Positions 36,929 through 46,375 of a DNA stretch of 64,000 bases are shown in pieces. The notes beneath the pieces are model-generated. The model was not told where the DNA came from. It saw only the letters and a list, made by a program, of their open reading frames with translations, and made no database searches. The translations under genes and the position numbers were made by a program. The stretch covers positions 561,291 to 625,290 of the forward strand of contig JAGIAD010000001.1 in assembly GCA_017745075.1 (NCBI GenBank), written 5' to 3'. Source of the DNA: Sphingobacteriaceae bacterium. Its GTDB lineage: Bacteria; Bacteroidota; Bacteroidia; Sphingobacteriales; Sphingobacteriaceae. Numbering within the stretch: position 1 is the first letter of the stretch; each line of letters starts with the position of its first letter.

Positions 36929-37489
36929 TCACACTAATTTCCATAATTGTTTCCTAATCTGTTTAACTTTCGCGAAAAAGGCAATACTTTCTTTATCTTC
37001 CAGGAAATCCATCGTTTGCAACAATTCTTCTCTGATCCAGCCATGTTTGGCATTTAAATTGGCTAAAATATTTAAACAATATGATTTTACAGCCACAGGA
37101 ATTTTATCATCAATTAACCAGGCAAAAACAACCTCAACCAAATGATCGGTATCATAATCAGCAATAACTTTCCTGATTTCGAACGGGGCATTTTTCCTGG
37201 TCATAAAGGCCAGTATTTTAACATAATGCCGTAGTGCCGATAAATTGCTTTGCTGTGGAAGTTTTTCTAAAAAATAGAGTGCATGAGGCAAAAACCTCTG
37301 CTGATGGGCAGTATATACATTTTCCAAAATCCATGCAGCCCGAAAACCGACCTGTTCATCATGATAAAAGCTTAAATCGATCAGGTCTTTAACCGAAAAG
37401 GTGCTTTCTGAAGCTATTGCCGCCAATTTTTCTACTTTGCTTTTCTGAAGGGTAGTTTTAATGTTTTGGAGCAGGAGATCGTTTTGCAT
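36929..37489 (-). CDS. HEAT-like helical repeat protein
   Basis: A 186-residue all-helical protein with repeated short helices (FRAAWILENVY, LPHALYFLEKLP, IPVAVKSYCLNILANLNAKHGW) that resembles HEAT/armadillo units. There is no signal and no catalytic motif. It is probably a cytoplasmic scaffold. The gene lies 25 bases upstream of the NTR-like gene on the same strand, so they may share a transcript. Confidence 0.6.
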   Translation of the reverse strand: MQNDLLLQNIKTTLQKSKVEKLAAIASESTFSVKDLIDLSFYHDEQVGFRAAWILENVYTAHQQRFLPHALYFLEKLPQQSNLSALRHYVKILAFMTRKNAPFEIRKVIADYDTDHLVEVVFAWLIDDKIPVAVKSYCLNILANLNAKHGWIREELLQTMDFLEDKESIAFFAKVKQIRKQLWKLV

Positions 37490-37580
37490 AGACCTAAAAT
37501 AAATTTTTTCGCGATATTTAGACCTATCAGTTTTTAAAAACCTGATAGGTCTTTAAGATTGCTACAACTTTGAATATATT

Positions 37581-37720
37581 GTCATGCTGAGGGATAATTT
37601 ATTGTATAAAAATCGAGAACCACTTTAGTGCTCAGCGAAGCTAAATCTGTCTCTATAGATTTCTCCATTTCGCTACCGATGAAAAATCGGCACGCTACAG
37701 TCGAAAGGACGATTCTTCTA
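37581..37720. repeat. REP-like element
   Basis: Begins GTCATGCTGAGGGATAA, includes GCTCAGCGAAGCTAAATCTG and GAAAAATCGGCACGCTACAG, and ends GTCGAAAGGACGATTC, the family seen at 5.8 and 15.4 kb. Confidence 0.65.
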
Positions 37721-37903
37721 TAGGATCTGTCAATGGTAGGAACGAAGCTTCTGCAATCAATCGCCACAAAGAAGCAGCTCCTCCATTTCCGAATCTTTTA
37801 GAACTTTTCAACTTTAAACATTCAAACACCTCCAAACCTTTCAACAATCAAAATTTAGAACAACCAAACCATTAAACACTTTCCTACCCTCAACCTTTTT
37901 CCG

Positions 37904-37911
37904 TATCTTTG
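37904..37911 (+). promoter_or_regulatory. -7 element (TATCTTTG) of the ABC-F gene
   Basis: An exact TAnnTTTG match, followed by GC, with initiation near 37917 and a short leader to the ATG at 37932. Confidence 0.55.
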
Positions 37912-37931
37912 CGGCTTATTTCAATTATAGC

Positions 37932-39554
37932 ATGATTTCAGTTTCTAATTTATCGTTACGGTACGGCAAACGCACATTATTTGAAGATGTTAACTTAAAA
38001 TTTACCCAAGGCAATTGCTATGGTGTAATTGGGGCTAACGGTGCAGGTAAATCTACTTTCCTGAAAATTTTATCAGGAGAAGTGAGTCAGACTTCTGGTA
38101 GCGTAGCTTTTACTCCGGGCGAAAGAATGGCGGTTTTAAAACAAAATCACTATGAATTTGATGAGTTTTCGGTATTAGAAACCGTAATGATTGGTCATAA
38201 AGAACTTTATGCCATCATGAAAGAGAAAGATGCCATTTATATGAAAGAAGATTTCTCTGAGAAAGATGGCGAACGCGCCGGAGAGCTTGAAAATCTTTTT
38301 GCAGAAATGGATGGCTGGAACATGGAAAGCAATGCTGCTACAATGCTGAGCAATCTGGGCATCACTGAAGATAACCACTATAAATTGTTAAAGGAACTGG
38401 ATAACACGCAAAAAGTACGTGTGTTATTGGCACAGGCCCTGTTCGGTAATCCTGATATTTTATTGCTGGATGAGCCTACCAACGATTTGGATATCGAAAC
38501 CATTGCCTGGTTGGAAAACTTTTTGGCCGATTATCAGAACATCGTATTGGTTGTATCTCACGACAGGCACTTTTTAGATGCAGTTTGTACCCACATCGTG
38601 GATATCGACTTCGCTAAAATGAGCATTTACACCGGTAACTATACTTTCTGGTACGAATCGAGTCAGCTGGCATTAAAACAGCGCAGCGATCAGAATAAGA
38701 AGATGGAAGATAAGGTGAAGGAGCTTCAGGAATTTATCCGCAGGTTCAGTGCAAATGCTTCCAAATCAAAACAGGCCACTTCCCGTAAAAAAGCTTTGGA
38801 TAAGATCGATATCACGGAAATTAAGGCTTCGAGCAGAAAATATCCGGCCATTATATTCAATAATACCGGTCGTGAGGCTGGCGACCAGATTTTACAGGTA
38901 GAAAACCTTAGTAAAACCGGAAACGATGGTGTGCTGTTCGATAAAATCACTTTTATGGTGAATAAAGGCGATAAAATTGCCGTTTTATCTCAAAATAGTT
39001 TAGCTACTGCTGCATTTTATGATATATTAGCCGGTAGAGATACTGATTATAAAGGTGAATTTAAGTGGGGTGTTACCATCAGCACTGCCGATATCCCGAA
39101 CGATAACTCAGCATATTTTGCCGGTAAAGACGAAAACCTTGTTGACTGGTTGCGCGAGTACTCTGGAACGGATGCCGACGAGCAGTTTGTACGCAGCTTT
39201 TTAGGCCGGATGTTATTCTCGGGCGAAGAGGTGCTAAAAAACGTAAAAGTGCTTTCGGGAGGTGAAAAAATGCGTTGCATGTTCTCCAGAATGATGCTGC
39301 AACAAGCCAACGTATTAATGTTTGATGAGCCGACCAACCACCTGGATCTGGAATCGATCGAGGCACTGAACAATGGCATGAAAGATTTTAAAGGATCTAT
39401 ATTGTTTACCTCGCGGGATCACCAGTTAACAGAAACTGTTGCCAACCGCATTATCGAGATTACCCCTAAAGGCACTATTGATAAATTAATGACTTATGAT
39501 GAATACATTAACAGTAGCGATGTTGCCAAACTCCGGGAAGAAATGTATGCTTAA
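37932..39554 (+). CDS. ABC-F family ATPase with one canonical and one degenerate ATP site
   Basis: A 540-residue soluble protein with two ABC domains and the tRNA-facing linker (about 240-305). NBD1 has Walker A GANGAGKST (34-42), Walker B LLLDEP (177-182) and switch H210, but its signature is LDNTQ (156-160) instead of LSGGQ. NBD2 has an intact signature LSGGE (441-445) and Walker B (462-467), but the Walker A position reads SQNSLATAA (353-361) and the switch His is R495. In a two-site ABC sandwich, NBD1 Walker A pairs with the NBD2 signature, so one site stays complete and the other is lost. Family members act on ribosomes. Confidence 0.92.
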   Translation: MISVSNLSLRYGKRTLFEDVNLKFTQGNCYGVIGANGAGKSTFLKILSGEVSQTSGSVAFTPGERMAVLKQNHYEFDEFSVLETVMIGHKELYAIMKEKDAIYMKEDFSEKDGERAGELENLFAEMDGWNMESNAATMLSNLGITEDNHYKLLKELDNTQKVRVLLAQALFGNPDILLLDEPTNDLDIETIAWLENFLADYQNIVLVVSHDRHFLDAVCTHIVDIDFAKMSIYTGNYTFWYESSQLALKQRSDQNKKMEDKVKELQEFIRRFSANASKSKQATSRKKALDKIDITEIKASSRKYPAIIFNNTGREAGDQILQVENLSKTGNDGVLFDKITFMVNKGDKIAVLSQNSLATAAFYDILAGRDTDYKGEFKWGVTISTADIPNDNSAYFAGKDENLVDWLREYSGTDADEQFVRSFLGRMLFSGEEVLKNVKVLSGGEKMRCMFSRMMLQQANVLMFDEPTNHLDLESIEALNNGMKDFKGSILFTSRDHQLTETVANRIIEITPKGTIDKLMTYDEYINSSDVAKLREEMYA

Positions 39555-39580
39555 GCCTTCAGTATAAACCAAGATTAAAA

Positions 39581-39610
39581 AGCCACATGCAACAACATGT
39601 GGCTTTTTTT
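39581..39610 (+). terminator. Terminator of the ABC-F gene
   Basis: AGCCACATG / CATGTGGCT hairpin followed by a T run. Confidence 0.9.
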
Positions 39611-39722
39611 ATAAAAAATTAAGAAACACTGTAGCGTTTTCATTTCGTAAACCGTTTTACAAGAAAAAAAGCGTTAATGGCCATTAACCAATTTTCTTTA
39701 TAAAATTGATTTAAACATTAAA

Positions 39723-40418
39723 ATGAAAACGAATTTGAAAAATTTTAGCATTACGGCAAAAATTATACTCTCTCTCTTTGCAATTACTTTAACCATTACA
39801 GCTTGTAAAAAGGATTTCAATAATGATCCGATAGAAGCAGCAGGGATTGGTTTCGTACATGCATCGCCAGGAACAGGTCCCCTTGATTTTATTCTGGACA
39901 ATCAAAAAATCAATTTTTTTTCCTACACTAAGGATTTAGGATATTATGCGGCTTACCCAGGAATAAGACTGGTAGGTGTGGCTAAAAAGGATACTTTAAA
40001 ATATTTAACCACTACTCAGGCCAGCTTAAAATCAGGATCATTTTATTCGGTTTTCGTTGTTGATACCTTAAAATCGACCAAACTCTTGATCCTTGAAGAT
40101 GATTTAAAAGCACCGGAAACAGATAAGGCCAAAGTTCGTTTCGTAAACCTAAGCCCTGGAACTGCCACTTACGATTTAGCTGTAGCCGGAACTGATGCAC
40201 CATTATTTACGGCCAAGGCTTTCAAAGAATATACAGCTTTTACCAATATTACACCTAACGATAGCTATACCTTTCAATTAAAACAGAGCGGAACGGTTAA
40301 AGTAAGTTTACCATCAATCAAAATTGAAAAAGGGAAGATTTACACCATTTGGGCCAAAGGTTTAACCAGTAAAACCGATAGTACCGGACTGGGTTTATCG
40401 GTTATGACGAATAAATAA
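39723..40418 (+). CDS. DUF4397 lipoprotein
   Basis: A 231-residue lipoprotein (leader ends TITAC, C28). Two repeats of a beta-sandwich unit are visible: FVHASPGTGPLDFILD (about 44-59) and FVNLSPGTATYDLAVAG (about 140-156), the DUF4397 hallmark. It is an envelope protein of unknown role. It has its own terminator and precedes the sigma-factor operon. Confidence 0.82.
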   Translation: MKTNLKNFSITAKIILSLFAITLTITACKKDFNNDPIEAAGIGFVHASPGTGPLDFILDNQKINFFSYTKDLGYYAAYPGIRLVGVAKKDTLKYLTTTQASLKSGSFYSVFVVDTLKSTKLLILEDDLKAPETDKAKVRFVNLSPGTATYDLAVAGTDAPLFTAKAFKEYTAFTNITPNDSYTFQLKQSGTVKVSLPSIKIEKGKIYTIWAKGLTSKTDSTGLGLSVMTNK

Positions 40419-40450
40419 AAAAATCACTCTACCTGTGAGAATGAAAATTG

Positions 40451-40483
40451 ACACCACCCAAAAGACCGGGTGGTGTTATTTTC
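40451..40483 (+). terminator. Terminator of the DUF4397 gene
   Basis: ACACCACCC / GGGTGGTGT hairpin followed by TATTTTCTT. Confidence 0.85.
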
Positions 40484-40539
40484 TTAAATTTGCAAGCAAT
40501 TAATCATGATAAACCTTTAATAAATAGTCCTTTACAGGG

Positions 40540-41124
40540 GTGATAAAAAAAATACTCAGTTTTGAGGAAATTTTAAAAGGCTGTGTAAAAAACGACAATA
40601 GCTGTAAAGAAATGATGTATAAATCATTTTATGGCTATTTAATGGGCATTATTTTGAGGTATACCAAGAACACTTCAGACAGTGAAGAGCTTGTAAATGA
40701 CAGTTTTATCAAGATTTTTAAACATGTAGCCGGTTTTAAGGCGCCAAAAAATCCGGAAGAACTACAGCGGTCGTTTAAAGGTTGGATTGCCCAGATCGCT
40801 TCGAGAACTGCAATAGATAAAATACGGAGTTCGAAAGCGCAGTACTATGTAGACGACCTTGCAGAAAACGAACATCCGGTTTCGCATGTTTCGGTTGCTT
40901 CAGAACTTCATGTTAATGATATTTTAAGTTTATTAAATCACTTACCAGACACACAAAGACTGGTGTTTAACTTATACGAAATTGAAGGTTTTGCACACGA
41001 TGAGATATCGAAGATGTTGAATATCCCCGAAAGTTCGAGCCGTGTGTATTTAACACGTTCTAAAAATAAGTTACGTACCCTATATTTAAATACCATGGTC
41101 AATTCATACGAGAAAAATGGATAA
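40540..41124 (+). CDS. ECF-type RNA polymerase sigma factor, GTG start
   Basis: A 194-residue sigma factor starting at GTG (40540). Region 2 is at about 25-95 (YTKNTSDSEELVNDSFIKIFK), and region 4 helix-turn-helix at about 130-180 (LPDTQRLVFNLYEIEGFAHDE in part, then LNIPESSSRVYLTRSKNKL in part). The stop codon overlaps the next gene by 8 bases, so the two are translationally coupled. The downstream membrane protein is the natural candidate for its regulator. Confidence 0.88.
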   Translation: MIKKILSFEEILKGCVKNDNSCKEMMYKSFYGYLMGIILRYTKNTSDSEELVNDSFIKIFKHVAGFKAPKNPEELQRSFKGWIAQIASRTAIDKIRSSKAQYYVDDLAENEHPVSHVSVASELHVNDILSLLNHLPDTQRLVFNLYEIEGFAHDEISKMLNIPESSSRVYLTRSKNKLRTLYLNTMVNSYEKNG

Positions 41125-42334
41125 GGAATTAATTGAGCATATTACCGCGCAGCTCAAAAACCATGAGGAAACCTATCCTGATGGTGCCTGGGAGCGCTTT
41201 TCGGAGAAAGAAAACAAAAAAAGGAATATAGTATATTGGCCCTTTTGGGCTGCTGCTGCCCTGATTTTGGTTTTTGGCGGAGTATTTTTCACCCTGAACA
41301 ATAGTGGTCAAAAAACTGATCTTGTAATAACTAAGCATAAAGTACCACAACACTCAAGCACCGACCTTAATAACAGTTCACCTATAAAAAACAGCACTGA
41401 CCAATTAAATGAAACAACTACTGTTTTAAACAATCTTAATGCAACTAAAATCCCAAATAAAACTATAGAAAAAACAAACTTGTCTCATGAAGAGAATAAA
41501 AACTACGGTTATGCCGATAATCAAGAGGATTTAGTGCCTGTAAACAGGAATTTATTGGATGATAAACTTGCAGGTCATAATATTTCGGCTTTTAGTTCTA
41601 AAAATTTTGAGATTTTAACGGAAAAGAAAAAAGCTGTACCAAATAAAAAAGTAACATTTGAGGAATTATTGGCACAGGATAGTCGTGCAAATCAGCATAA
41701 AACTTCATCTAAAACGACTGAAAACTCCAAATGGCAGCCCGATGTATATGTTGCCCCTGCTATGGGTAATGACAACAAGGTAAACATGAATTATGGATTT
41801 TCTTTATCGTATGCCATTGCCAACAGGTTATCAATTAGTTCTGGTATATCATATGCCTCTATAAGTGCAACAGAATCGCTAGATGCTTCAGCTCCGCAAA
41901 CCTTATCAGGCAAAAATCTGGCCTCAGTTGATGCCAAAGTACGCGGAATTAACGTTCCTTTGGAATTAAAATACAATATCAGTGATAAGCTTTATACGAA
42001 TATTGGGGTTTCTGCACTTGCCGTTCTAAACAATTCGCAGCAAAACAGCTATATCGTAAACCAGGTTCAGAGCTTTTCTTCTCCGGCTGTAAATGGTTAT
42101 GCAGATTCTAAAACCATGATCGTGAAAGAGAAAACGGTTGAGCCACAGCCCGAAGCCAGTATAGACCCTGATAAATATATCGGATTCTATAATTTCTCTT
42201 TGGGTTATAAGCAAAAAATATCTAAAAAGAATAACATTGCTATAGAGCCCTTTTTAAGGCTGCCTATGAAAACTTTTTCTAAAGAAAACCTTAACCTTAC
42301 CAATGGCGGACTTCGGTTGAAAATTGATTTTTAA
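41117..42334 (+). CDS. Membrane protein with cytoplasmic N-terminus and barrel-like C-terminal domain; candidate anti-sigma factor
   Basis: A 405-residue protein. A short charged N-terminus (1-34) precedes one membrane helix (about 36-56, YWPFWAAAALILVFGGVFF). A Ser/Thr/Asn-rich linker follows (57-200), then beta strands typical of outer-membrane barrels (about 210-405: WQPDVYVAPAMGNDNKVNMN, IGFYNFSLGYKQKI, RLKIDF at the end). It overlaps the sigma gene by 8 bases. The position suggests control of the sigma factor, but no zinc or ASD motif is seen at the N-terminus, so this remains inference. Confidence 0.7.
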   Translation: MDKELIEHITAQLKNHEETYPDGAWERFSEKENKKRNIVYWPFWAAAALILVFGGVFFTLNNSGQKTDLVITKHKVPQHSSTDLNNSSPIKNSTDQLNETTTVLNNLNATKIPNKTIEKTNLSHEENKNYGYADNQEDLVPVNRNLLDDKLAGHNISAFSSKNFEILTEKKKAVPNKKVTFEELLAQDSRANQHKTSSKTTENSKWQPDVYVAPAMGNDNKVNMNYGFSLSYAIANRLSISSGISYASISATESLDASAPQTLSGKNLASVDAKVRGINVPLELKYNISDKLYTNIGVSALAVLNNSQQNSYIVNQVQSFSSPAVNGYADSKTMIVKEKTVEPQPEASIDPDKYIGFYNFSLGYKQKISKKNNIAIEPFLRLPMKTFSKENLNLTNGGLRLKIDF

Positions 42335-42352
42335 AAAAACTAAGATATTTAG

Positions 42353-42360
42353 TATATTTG
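42353..42360 (+). promoter_or_regulatory. -7 element (TATATTTG) of the Uma2 pair
   Basis: An exact TAnnTTTG match with initiation near 42366, just before the first ATG at 42375. Confidence 0.5.
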
Positions 42361-42374
42361 GTTAAATACCTCAT

Positions 42375-43004
42375 ATGAAAAATATCAAGCCATACCCTAC
42401 CGAAGATGAGCTACCTCCCATTAAAACCCTTAATGAGGTAGATTTTTCTGCCATTTACAGCTATGCAGATTATATGCGCTTCGAATTTGAAGAGCGCTTA
42501 GAAATTATCAAAGGCTACATTTTTGAAATGAGCCCTGCTCCTTCCAGGATTCATCAAAAAATATCAGGAAGAATATATGTTCCAATTTACAATGCATTAA
42601 ACGGTCATCGATGCGAAGTTTATTCAGCGCCTTTTGATGTCCGTTTAGCTAAGAAAACCCAGGATGACAGGGAAATTTTCACAGTAGTGCAACCCGATAT
42701 TGTAGTCGTTTGTGATCCAACTAAATTGGATAAACGTGGTTGCATTGGCGCACCAGATATCGTTGTCGAAATTTTATCGCCAGGCAACAATAAAAAAGAG
42801 CTGGTTAACAAATATGAAGTCTACGAAGAAGCATGTGTTAAAGAATACTGGATTGTAAGTCCTTCGGATAAAACATTTTTCAGGTATATCCTTGATGATA
42901 AGGGCAAGTTTCAGCCTACCAAACTGCTCACTGAGGGCGAAGAGGTGACTACCAGGATTATACCCGGCTTTAAGCTGGTTTTGGATGAGGTGTTTAAAGA
43001 CTAG
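42375..43004 (+). CDS. Uma2/DUF820 family protein, copy 1
   Basis: A 209-residue protein of the Uma2 (DUF820) family, which has a PD-(D/E)XK nuclease-like core: QPDIVVVCD (106-114), APDIVVEILSP (126-136) and NKYEVYEEACVKEYWIV (145-161), with a G-for-C difference from its twin at residue 154. Real nuclease activity is not established for the family. Copy 2 starts 638 bases later. The middle (residues 60-84) is the only strongly divergent part. The gene pair shares one promoter. Confidence 0.85.
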   Translation: MKNIKPYPTEDELPPIKTLNEVDFSAIYSYADYMRFEFEERLEIIKGYIFEMSPAPSRIHQKISGRIYVPIYNALNGHRCEVYSAPFDVRLAKKTQDDREIFTVVQPDIVVVCDPTKLDKRGCIGAPDIVVEILSPGNNKKELVNKYEVYEEACVKEYWIVSPSDKTFFRYILDDKGKFQPTKLLTEGEEVTTRIIPGFKLVLDEVFKD

Positions 43005-43012
43005 TATGAGTT

Positions 43013-43642
43013 ATGAAAAACATTAAACCATATCCAACTGAAGAAGAGTTACCTCCCATTAAAACCCTTAATGAGGTAGATTTTTCTGCTATTTACAGTT
43101 ATGCAGATTATATGCGCTTCGAATTTGAAGAACGCTTAGAAATCATTAAAGGTTACATTTTTGAAATGAGCCCTGCTCCTTCCAGGATCCACCAGGGTAT
43201 TTTGACCAATATTTTCGGGCCAATTTACAATGCGCTCCAAGGCAAATCCTGCCGTGTTTATACTGCACCCTTTGATGTACGTTTAGCCAAGAAAACCCAG
43301 GATGACAGGGAAATTTTCACAGTAGTGCAACCCGATATTGTAGTTGTTTGCGATCCAAGTAAATTGGATAAACGTGGCTGTATTGGCGCACCAGATATCG
43401 TTGTCGAAATTTTATCTCCAGGCAACAATAAAAAAGAGCTGGTTAACAAATATGAAGTCTACGAAGAAGCAGGTGTTAAAGAATACTGGATTGTAAGTCC
43501 TTCGGATAAAACATTTTTTAGGTATATCCTTGATGAAAAGGGCAAGTTTCAGCCTACCAAACTGCTCACTGAGGGCGAAGAGGTGACTACCAAGATTATA
43601 CCCGGCTTTAAGCTCGTTTTAGAAGAGGTTTTTCGGGATTAG
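43013..43642 (+). CDS. Uma2/DUF820 family protein, copy 2
   Basis: A 209-residue twin of the preceding gene, 8 bases downstream of its stop. Outside residues 60-84 the proteins are almost identical, and long stretches of DNA are identical too. Inside this window, copy 1 reads QKISGRIYVPIYNALNGHRC and copy 2 QGILTNIFGPIYNALQGKSC. Core acidic residues (D108, D128, E132) are conserved. Ended by a bidirectional hairpin shared with slyD. Confidence 0.85.
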   Translation: MKNIKPYPTEEELPPIKTLNEVDFSAIYSYADYMRFEFEERLEIIKGYIFEMSPAPSRIHQGILTNIFGPIYNALQGKSCRVYTAPFDVRLAKKTQDDREIFTVVQPDIVVVCDPSKLDKRGCIGAPDIVVEILSPGNNKKELVNKYEVYEEAGVKEYWIVSPSDKTFFRYILDEKGKFQPTKLLTEGEEVTTKIIPGFKLVLEEVFRD

Positions 43643-43654
43643 ACCTGGATATCA

Positions 43655-43707
43655 ACAAAGGGAGTCGGGTTTAAACGGCAAATTGCTATTTAAACCTGAC
43701 TCCTTTG
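43655..43707. terminator. Bidirectional terminator-like hairpin
   Basis: CAAAGGGAGTCGGGTTTAAA is near-complementary to TTTAAACCTGACTCCTTTG, with a 13-base loop, between convergent genes. Confidence 0.75.
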
Positions 43708-43726
43708 AAAATCGCTATATTATTAT

Positions 43727-44233
43727 TTAGTGACCTGAATGTCCATCAGCTCCATGTGCATGACCATGAGCCAATTCGTCTTGTGTAGCTTCACGTACAT
43801 TTAAGATCACACCGCTGAATAACAAGTTTTTACCAGCCATTGGGTGGTTTAAATCAACTGAAACGGTTTCGTCATGAACTGCAGTAACGCCAGCCCTGAA
43901 CTGATTACCATTATTATCCTGTAAGGGGATTACATCACCAACATTTGGCAGTTCGCCACCAGCTTCGGTAAACATTGTTTTTGGCAGATCGGCAAAAGCC
44001 CCTGGATCAATATCGCCATAACCATCTGCAGCAGATAGCTCGAAAGAATATTCATCACCGGTTTTCAAGCCGGTTAAATGCTCTTCAAATTTAGGCAACA
44101 TCATGCCAACGCCATATAAAAATACTAAAGGATTTTGTTCGTCAGCTTTTTCTACAAAAACTTGTTGTCCTTCTTCGTTAGTAGTATGCAATTCGTAAGT
44201 TAACGCTACTACAGAGTTTGGTGAAATGTTCAT
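43727..44233 (-). CDS. slyD: FKBP-type peptidyl-prolyl isomerase, SlyD-like
   Basis: A 168-residue protein. The split FKBP domain and insert-in-flap domain are present (YGVGMMLPKFEEHLTGLKTGDEYSF in part, 36-60; AADGYGDIDP), and the C-terminus is His-rich (HGHAHGADGHSGH), the metal-binding tail of SlyD. It speeds proline isomerisation and chaperones unfolded protein in the cytoplasm; the tail may carry nickel or copper. It lies 10 bases behind the DUF255 thioredoxin gene in the same operon. Confidence 0.9.
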   Translation of the reverse strand: MNISPNSVVALTYELHTTNEEGQQVFVEKADEQNPLVFLYGVGMMLPKFEEHLTGLKTGDEYSFELSAADGYGDIDPGAFADLPKTMFTEAGGELPNVGDVIPLQDNNGNQFRAGVTAVHDETVSVDLNHPMAGKNLLFSGVILNVREATQDELAHGHAHGADGHSGH

Positions 44234-44243
44234 TTAAATTAAT

Positions 44244-46253
44244 TTATTGTACATACAATAATGCTTCCTCAACAGTGTTAACCGGCAACTGGCATACTTT
44301 ATTTCGGCAAATATAAACTTTTGTTTCATTGCTTTGCTTACCTTTTAACAGCGGCAGGTTACTTTTTGTTCCACCCAATGTAATTTTATTCGGAATATAA
44401 TTTCCGCTTAATGCTAATTTAATACTATCAGTTTCGAAACCGGTTATAGCAATTTCGTTTATACCGTAAATTTCGTTTAACAATTGAATGGCCCAGTTTG
44501 AGTAGGCAGATCCATAACTTTTAATCTTAGGATGAACCGCAGCAAGCATTTCTGAAGCTTTTTCGGTATATTTTTCTATATCGAAAAGCAAACCCAGTTT
44601 CTTTAAATTTTGGGCCATGACAGAGTTTGAAGCCGGAATAACATTATCCATCACTTCATGTTTACGGGCAATTAAACCTTCACTCTCGGCTGAGGTATAA
44701 AAAAACATTGGCGAATCTGCATCTGTAAAATTAGCGATCACATAGTCGGTCAATAACTTTGCTTCTTCCAGCCATTTTTCATCAAAATCGGCTTCGTACA
44801 AGGCAATCAACGCTTCAATAAAAAAGGCATAATCATCTAAGAACCCTATAATGGAAGCCTTTCCGTTTTTGTAATTACGGTATAAGCCACCATTTGCTGA
44901 TTTTAAGTGCTTTAAAATAAAACTGGCTGCAGTTGAGGCTTTCTCGTAATACGGCTTATGATTTAATATTTCGGCAGCATCGGCCAATGCTTTAATCATC
45001 ATGCCATTCCATGCGGTTAAACATTTATCATCTAAACCTGGCCTGATCCTTTTGCTGCGCACTGCCAATAATTTTTCTTTTGCCGAGTTTACCTTGTCAT
45101 AAAGTACCTCAGCCGTAATGTTAAATTTCGCCAGTAAATCGTCATCACTGATTGTTTTGCGGAGGATATTAGTTTGTTCTTCTTCCCAATTACCATCTTC
45201 GATAATGTTATAATAAGCGCCGATTAATTGGGCGTCTTCTCTTAGAATCTGGTCGAATTCTGCTTTATCCCAAACGTAAAACTTGCCTTCAATCCCTTCG
45301 CTATCCGCATCCAGTGCCGAATAAAACAACCCATCTGCAGAAGTCATCTCATCAGAAACCCAATTTATCGTTTCAACAACAGTCTGTTTAAAGGAATCGA
45401 ACTTGGTGCACTGATAAGCTTCGGCATATAAACTGATCAATTGAGCATTATCGTAAAGCATCTTTTCGAAGTGAGGCACATGCCATTTATCATCAACCGA
45501 ATAACGGGCGAAACCACCTCCGATCTGATCGTAAATCCCCCCCCTGCTCATTTCTTCGAGCGTATGGCAAACGGCTGTAAAAACAGATTCATCGTCTTTT
45601 AAAAAGCCATAACGCAATAAAAAGACCCAATTATTGGGCAAAGGAAATTTTGGTGCCCGGTTGTAACCTCCGTAGCCAATATCGAAATGACGTTTCCAGG
45701 GATCGATAATTTCAGTTAAATGTTCTTGGGTATATTCTTCTGCTGTTTCCGCAGCGATTATCTTTTCACTGTCTTTGATCCCCGAAGTTAAACGCTCGGC
45801 ATATTGAATGGCTTTATTGGGTTCATTTGTCCAAAGTGCAGCCACATTTTCCAGAATATTGATCCAATCGTTTTTACGGAAATAAGTTCCGCCATAAATC
45901 GGACGCTGATCGGGCAAACAGATGCAGTTTAAAGGCCAGCCGCCGCTGCCAGTCATGAGTTGGATGGCATACATATAAATCTGGTCAATATCCGGGCGTT
46001 CTTCCCGATCAACCTTAATGCATACAAAATGCCGGTTCATTACTTCGGCTACTTCATGGTTTTCGAAACTTTCGCGCTCCATTACGTGGCACCAATGACA
46101 GGCCGAGTAGCCAATACTTACCAAAATCAGTTTGTTTTCGGCTTTTGCTTTTTCTAATGCTTCTATGCCCCATTCGTACCAATTAACCGGGTTATGGGCA
46201 TGTTGAAGCAAATAAGGTGATGAAGCATGGATTAAATTATTGGTTTCTGACAT
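44244..46253 (-). CDS. Thioredoxin-domain protein, DUF255/YyaL type
   Basis: A 669-residue protein. The N-terminal thioredoxin-like domain has the redox motif [16 protein letters not shown] (about 49-64). A long (alpha/alpha)6-barrel domain like that of N-acylglucosamine epimerases follows (about 180-600; [33 protein letters not shown] in part). The family includes bacterial YyaL and animal SPATA20; the reaction is not known. It is cytoplasmic, with no signal. First gene of a two-gene operon with slyD. Confidence 0.88.
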   Translation of the reverse strand: MSETNNLIHASSPYLLQHAHNPVNWYEWGIEALEKAKAENKLILVSIGYSACHWCHVMERESFENHEVAEVMNRHFVCIKVDREERPDIDQIYMYAIQLMTGSGGWPLNCICLPDQRPIYGGTYFRKNDWINILENVAALWTNEPNKAIQYAERLTSGIKDSEKIIAAETAEEYTQEHLTEIIDPWKRHFDIGYGGYNRAPKFPLPNNWVFLLRYGFLKDDESVFTAVCHTLEEMSRGGIYDQIGGGFARYSVDDKWHVPHFEKMLYDNAQLISLYAEAYQCTKFDSFKQTVVETINWVSDEMTSADGLFYSALDADSEGIEGKFYVWDKAEFDQILREDAQLIGAYYNIIEDGNWEEEQTNILRKTISDDDLLAKFNITAEVLYDKVNSAKEKLLAVRSKRIRPGLDDKCLTAWNGMMIKALADAAEILNHKPYYEKASTAASFILKHLKSANGGLYRNYKNGKASIIGFLDDYAFFIEALIALYEADFDEKWLEEAKLLTDYVIANFTDADSPMFFYTSAESEGLIARKHEVMDNVIPASNSVMAQNLKKLGLLFDIEKYTEKASEMLAAVHPKIKSYGSAYSNWAIQLLNEIYGINEIAITGFETDSIKLALSGNYIPNKITLGGTKSNLPLLKGKQSNETKVYICRNKVCQLPVNTVEEALLYVQ

Positions 46254-46375
46254 GGGATGACATGTAAAATGTAAGCAGGAAAATATTACGAGGCGTAAAT
46301 CTATTAATATTCTACAAACCTGTTCCTATTTAGTTTTTGTTTTTATACTTTAGTTGGAAATCCAGCCTTAAAACT

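Larger units (their letters stand above)
37490..37931. other. Intergenic region with REP-like element and ABC-F promoter
   Basis: 442 bases between divergent genes. 37581-37720 is a palindromic element; 37800-37880 is A/C rich with repeats of CAACCTTTCAACAATC type; the promoter of the ABC-F gene follows. Confidence 0.55.
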
